Below, piece by piece: positions 60,807 to 64,000 of a stretch of 64,000 nucleotides of DNA. A model generated the notes under the pieces. The model made no database searches. It saw nothing but the letters and a program-made list of their open reading frames with translations, and was not told the origin of the DNA. The stretch comes from Blastomonas fulva (GTDB taxonomy: Bacteria > Pseudomonadota > Alphaproteobacteria > Sphingomonadales > Sphingomonadaceae): positions 1,464,501 through 1,528,500 of the forward strand of contig NZ_CP020083.1 of NCBI RefSeq assembly GCF_003431825.1, given 5' to 3'. The position numbers and the translations under genes are program-made. Position 1 is the stretch's first letter. Each line of letters starts with the position of its first letter.

Positions 60807-61937
60807 ATGGCCGCGCCTGAAAGTTTTCTCACCACCCATGTCGGCAGCCTGCCGCGGCCCGAGGCCCTGCTCGATATGGTCTTCGCGCGCGAGGGCGGGG
60901 AGCAGGTGTCCGAGGCGGACTTCGATGCCGCGGTCGAGCATGCGACCGCCTATGTCATCAAGCGCCAGATCGAGGCGGGGGTGAGCATCGTCAACGATGG
61001 CGAGCAGTCCAAGCCCAGCTATGCGACCTATATCAAGCACCGGCTCTCGGGCTTCGGCGGCGAGGCGGGGCAGTATGAATTCGCCGATCTCGAAGCCTTC
61101 CCCGGCGCAAAGGCGCAGGTTTTCGGCAACACGGGCCGCGCCAAAAGGTCGGCCCCGGCGTGCACCGCGCCGATCACCGTGATCGACATGGAAGCCCCGC
61201 GGATCGATGCCGAGCGGCTGAAGCGGCTCGCAAACGGCCACGCCACCTTCATGTCGGCGGCCTCGCCAGGGGTGACCGCCCTGTTCTTCCCCAACCAATA
61301 CTATGCCAGCGACGAGGAGTATGTCTTCGCGCTCGCCGAGGGACTGCGGCACGAATACGAGACGATTGCCGCTGCCGGGATCACTTTGCAGGTCGATTGT
61401 CCGGACCTCGCGATGGGCCGCCACGTGCAGTTCACGCACCTGAGCCTCGAGGACTTCCGCAAGCGGATCGGCATGAACATCGCGGCGCTCAACCACGCGG
61501 TGCAGAACATCCCGGCGGAGCAATTGCGGATGCACCTGTGCTGGGGCAACTATCCGGGTCCACACCATTGCGACGTAGCGCTGGACGAGATTGCCGATAT
61601 CGTCTGGACCGCCAAGCCGCAGACCGTGCTGATCGAGGGCGCGAACCCGCGCCACGCGCATGAGTTCGCCTTTTTCGAGCAGCATCCTCTCCCCGAAGGC
61701 AAGATCCTGTGCCCCGGAATGGTCGAACCGCAGAGCCCCTATATTGAGCACCCCGAGCTCATCGCGCAGCGCATCGGCCGCTATGCCGATCTGCTTGGGC
61801 GCGAGCGGGTGATGGCGGGCGTGGACTGCGGCTTTTCGGTCCATGCCGGCAGCAACAGCCTCGATCCCGAGATCGTCTGGGCCAAGCTCGCGGCGCTGGC
61901 GCAGGGCGCAGCCATCGCCAGCGCGCGCTACTGGTAA
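60807..61937 (+). CDS. MetE C-terminal-domain-like methyltransferase or epoxide:thiol transferase homologue
   Basis: This 376-residue protein corresponds to only the catalytic C-terminal half of cobalamin-independent methionine synthase. The zinc set is visible: H243 and C245 in LRMHLCWGNYPG, E277 in LIEGANPRH and C341 in GVDCGF. N-terminally it has THVGSLPRPEALL. Free-standing proteins of this type include archaeal-type methionine synthases and the epoxyalkane:CoM transferase. It closes the TonB-receptor operon, 24 bases after the hydrolase, so a demethylation or thiol-transfer step on the locus substrate is more likely than methionine synthesis. That is inference. Confidence 0.75.
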   Translation: MAAPESFLTTHVGSLPRPEALLDMVFAREGGEQVSEADFDAAVEHATAYVIKRQIEAGVSIVNDGEQSKPSYATYIKHRLSGFGGEAGQYEFADLEAFPGAKAQVFGNTGRAKRSAPACTAPITVIDMEAPRIDAERLKRLANGHATFMSAASPGVTALFFPNQYYASDEEYVFALAEGLRHEYETIAAAGITLQVDCPDLAMGRHVQFTHLSLEDFRKRIGMNIAALNHAVQNIPAEQLRMHLCWGNYPGPHHCDVALDEIADIVWTAKPQTVLIEGANPRHAHEFAFFEQHPLPEGKILCPGMVEPQSPYIEHPELIAQRIGRYADLLGRERVMAGVDCGFSVHAGSNSLDPEIVWAKLAALAQGAAIASARYW

Positions 61938-61940
61938 GGC

Positions 61941-64000
61941 TCAGGCCGTTGCGCGCGCGTCGAGCGCCTCGCGCACTTTGCGCGCCAGCATCTCGCGGGT
62001 GTAGGGCTTGCTCAGCAGCCTGACGCCTGCTTCCAAAGTGCCGCCATGGACGATGCCCTTTTCGGTATAGCCCGAGGTGAACAGCACCGCGAGTTGCGGG
62101 ATCAGCTGCACCGCACGCTTGGCAAGCTCGTGGCTCTGCACCGGTCCCGGCATCACGACATCGCTGAACAGCATGTCGAGCGCGGTGCCGCTCTCGACGA
62201 TGGCGAGGCCAGCGGCGGCATCGCGCGCGGTGAGGGTGGTATAGCCCAGCTCGCCCAGCAATGCGGTGACGGTGGTGCGGACATCGTCATCGTCCTCGAC
62301 CACCAGGATCGTCTCGCTGCCGCCCGATATGGTGTCGGAACGCCGCTCAAGCGCTGCGGTGTCGGGGGTGGTTGATCGCGGCAGATAGATGCGGAAGGTC
62401 GTGCCGATTCCCGGTTCGCTGTACACCGTGACATGCCCGCCCGATTGCTTGATCAGGCCATAGACCATGCTGAGGCCGAGCCCTGTGCCCTTGCCCACCT
62501 CCTTGGTGGTGAAGAACGGCTCGAAGATCCGGTCGCGCACATCGGGCGGCATTCCGCTGCCGGTGTCGGTTACCGAGACCATGACATAGTCGCCCGCCTG
62601 CATGTCCGGGTATTTGCAGGCGAACAGGTTGTCCACTGCGGCATTGGCCATCTCTATGGTGAACAGTCCGCCGCCGGGCATCGCATCGCGCGCGTTGATC
62701 GCCAGGTTCAGGATCGCGTTTTCCAGCTGGCCATCGTCGACGAAGCAATCCCACAATCCGGTCTCGGCGGTGGTCTTGAGGCCGATGTGTTCACCCAGTG
62801 CGCGGCGCAGCATGTCTTCCAGATTGCCGACCAGGCGCGGCAGGTTGACCGGCTTGGGCGCCAGCGGCTGCTTGCGGCTGAAGGCGAGCAACTGCTGCGC
62901 CAGCCTCGTGCCCCGCGCCACGCCCGACAGCGCCAGGTCAAGCCGCTGGCGCGCGCGCTCGTTGCCCGCGACATCGCGGCCGAGCAGCTCCAGGCTGCCG
63001 CCGATGATCTGTAGCAGATTGTTGAAGTCGTGCGCGACACCGCCGGTCAGCTTGCCCACCGCTTCCATCTTCTGGGCATGGCGCAGTTGCGCCTCGGCGG
63101 CATCGCGCTCGGCCAGCGCCTTTTCAACCTGTGCCTTGAGCTCGGCGTTGAAATTCTCGCGCGCCATCCGCGCCTCTAGCTCGGCGGTGATGTTCTTGAC
63201 CTCCAGAACGGTCCCGATGGCAATGCCCGAGCCGTCCTGGATGGGGCTGGCGGAATAGGAGACCGGGTAGAAGCTGCCATCCTTGTGGACGAACACTTCT
63301 TCGCCCTGCACCTGATTAACCTCGGGCAATGCCCGGTCGATCGCACATTCGGCCAACGGAAATGGCTGCCCGCTGGGCCGGGTGTGGTGGATGACATCGT
63401 GGAGAATGCGGCCTTCGATTTCGGCGAAGCGGTAGCCTGTCAGTCGCTCGGCCGCATCGTTGAGGTAAACGCACTGCTGCTGGTCATCCATTAGGAACAC
63501 CGCCATTGATGTGTTGCCCAGCACGGTGTTGAGGCGGTTGGTGACGCTTTGCAGCTCGCGCATCGTGCGGTCGCGTTCGGTGATGTCCTCGATCGCGGCG
63601 TAGAACAGCCGCTGCTGCTGATCGACCAGCAATTGCAGGCGGACCGCGACGTTGTAGTCGGTGCCATCCTTGCGGCGGTGCACCGTCTCGAAGGTCAGCA
63701 TCTGCTGTTCGCCCGCGAGCAGCGGTGCGATCAGCGCGCGGAAGGTGTCCGCATCGATCATCGGCTTGATGTCGATCGGGGTCAGCGACCGGAGCTCTTC
63801 CATCGAATAGCCCAGATTGTCCCGTGCGCCGCGGTTGACCAGGATGAAGTTGAGCGTGTCCGCATCGAACAGGAACGCCTCGCTGACCGCATCCTCGACA
63901 ATCCGCCCCAGCCGCTCGACGCTGGAGGAGGATTTGAGCCGTTCGAGTTCGGCGGCGGAGCGACCGGCGAACAGTTCGAGGATTAGTGCGGGCTGGATAT
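61941..64000 (-). CDS. PAS hybrid histidine kinase with C-terminal receiver, 5' end cut by window edge
   Basis: At least 686 residues are encoded without a stop up to the right edge. Visible in order: a PAS region from the edge ([24 protein letters not shown]), a second PAS, a coiled segment, HisKA with the phospho-acceptor His in [12 protein letters not shown], HATPase ([27 protein letters not shown]) and a receiver with the phospho-Asp in [10 protein letters not shown]. It is closely similar in its kinase-receiver half to the kinase at 46325-48508, so the two are probably paralogues. Its stop lies 4 bases from the convergent MetE-like gene stop. The sensed signal is unknown. Confidence 0.88.
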   Translation of the reverse strand, partial: IQPALILELFAGRSAAELERLKSSSSVERLGRIVEDAVSEAFLFDADTLNFILVNRGARDNLGYSMEELRSLTPIDIKPMIDADTFRALIAPLLAGEQQMLTFETVHRRKDGTDYNVAVRLQLLVDQQQRLFYAAIEDITERDRTMRELQSVTNRLNTVLGNTSMAVFLMDDQQQCVYLNDAAERLTGYRFAEIEGRILHDVIHHTRPSGQPFPLAECAIDRALPEVNQVQGEEVFVHKDGSFYPVSYSASPIQDGSGIAIGTVLEVKNITAELEARMARENFNAELKAQVEKALAERDAAEAQLRHAQKMEAVGKLTGGVAHDFNNLLQIIGGSLELLGRDVAGNERARQRLDLALSGVARGTRLAQQLLAFSRKQPLAPKPVNLPRLVGNLEDMLRRALGEHIGLKTTAETGLWDCFVDDGQLENAILNLAINARDAMPGGGLFTIEMANAAVDNLFACKYPDMQAGDYVMVSVTDTGSGMPPDVRDRIFEPFFTTKEVGKGTGLGLSMVYGLIKQSGGHVTVYSEPGIGTTFRIYLPRSTTPDTAALERRSDTISGGSETILVVEDDDDVRTTVTALLGELGYTTLTARDAAAGLAIVESGTALDMLFSDVVMPGPVQSHELAKRAVQLIPQLAVLFTSGYTEKGIVHGGTLEAGVRLLSKPYTREMLARKVREALDARATA

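Overview
The window looks like chromosomal DNA of an alphaproteobacterium of the order Sphingomonadales. It is uniformly GC-rich with tightly overlapping (ATGA/GTGA) operons. It carries sphingomonad-style features: an hisC-tyrC pair, a RibB with an N-terminal helix-turn-helix and a degenerate GTP cyclohydrolase II domain, TonB receptors, a STAS-fused MlaE, and dispersed palindromic repeats of the 'CGTCATTCCCGC ... GCGGGGGTGACG' type. I see no tRNA, rRNA, CRISPR array, prophage or insertion sequence. Both ends cut through genes: an oligosaccharide flippase on the left and a PAS hybrid histidine kinase on the right.

Layout, left to right. (1) 1-3710, minus: a polysaccharide flippase behind lptF-lptG (LPS export permeases). 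(2) 3839-6361, plus: a secreted DUF2141 protein, a diacylglycerol-kinase-type lipid kinase and a Tam41-like putative CDP-diacylglycerol synthase, which together suggest a phospholipid module. (3) 6450-13198, plus: an Rrf2-type regulator with a perfect operator palindrome, then sufB, sufC, sufD, sufS, sufT and sufA for Fe-S cluster assembly, interrupted by three small unrelated genes. (4) 13217-16565, minus: ribB, ribE and ribD with a small membrane protein; ribH lies apart at 38127. (5) 16634-29627, minus: a 13-kb operon tpsB-tpsA-CHAT, made of a two-partner-secretion transporter, a 2712-residue Gly-rich exoprotein and an exported TPR/CHAT (caspase-fold) protein. (6) 30003-33569: hisC-tyrC and a secreted M24 peptidase. 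(7) 33603-38083: a HAD phosphatase divergent from an Mla-type lipid transport operon (MlaE, MlaF, MlaD, auxiliary lipoprotein).

(8) 38127-44131: ribH, a GST, a GT-A-like protein, DMT and nucleoside transporters and several small proteins. (9) 44244-49556, minus: an XpaC-like/TelA pair behind a palindromic promoter, a GAF-PAS hybrid histidine kinase and small membrane proteins. (10) 49628-53336: a fatty-acyl-AMP ligase, recX, a DUF192 lipoprotein and mtgA. (11) 53341-61937: an apparently coherent catabolic locus with a citryl-CoA-lyase-like protein, a CaiB/BaiF CoA-transferase, an IclR regulator, a TonB receptor, a WrbA-type quinone reductase, a VOC protein, an alpha/beta hydrolase and a MetE-C-like methyltransferase.

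The two most distinctive things are these. First, two near-identical double-dyad operators (54203-54234 and 56379-56410) define an IclR regulon around the catabolic locus, each with a -35-like TTGA(T/C)T in its hinge. Second, the tpsB-tpsA-CHAT operon couples secretion of a giant, almost lysine-free exoprotein to an exported caspase-fold protein. Other points of interest are the Tam41-like gene next to a lipid kinase and the HTH-RibB with its own candidate operators. All functions are inferred from sequence motifs alone.
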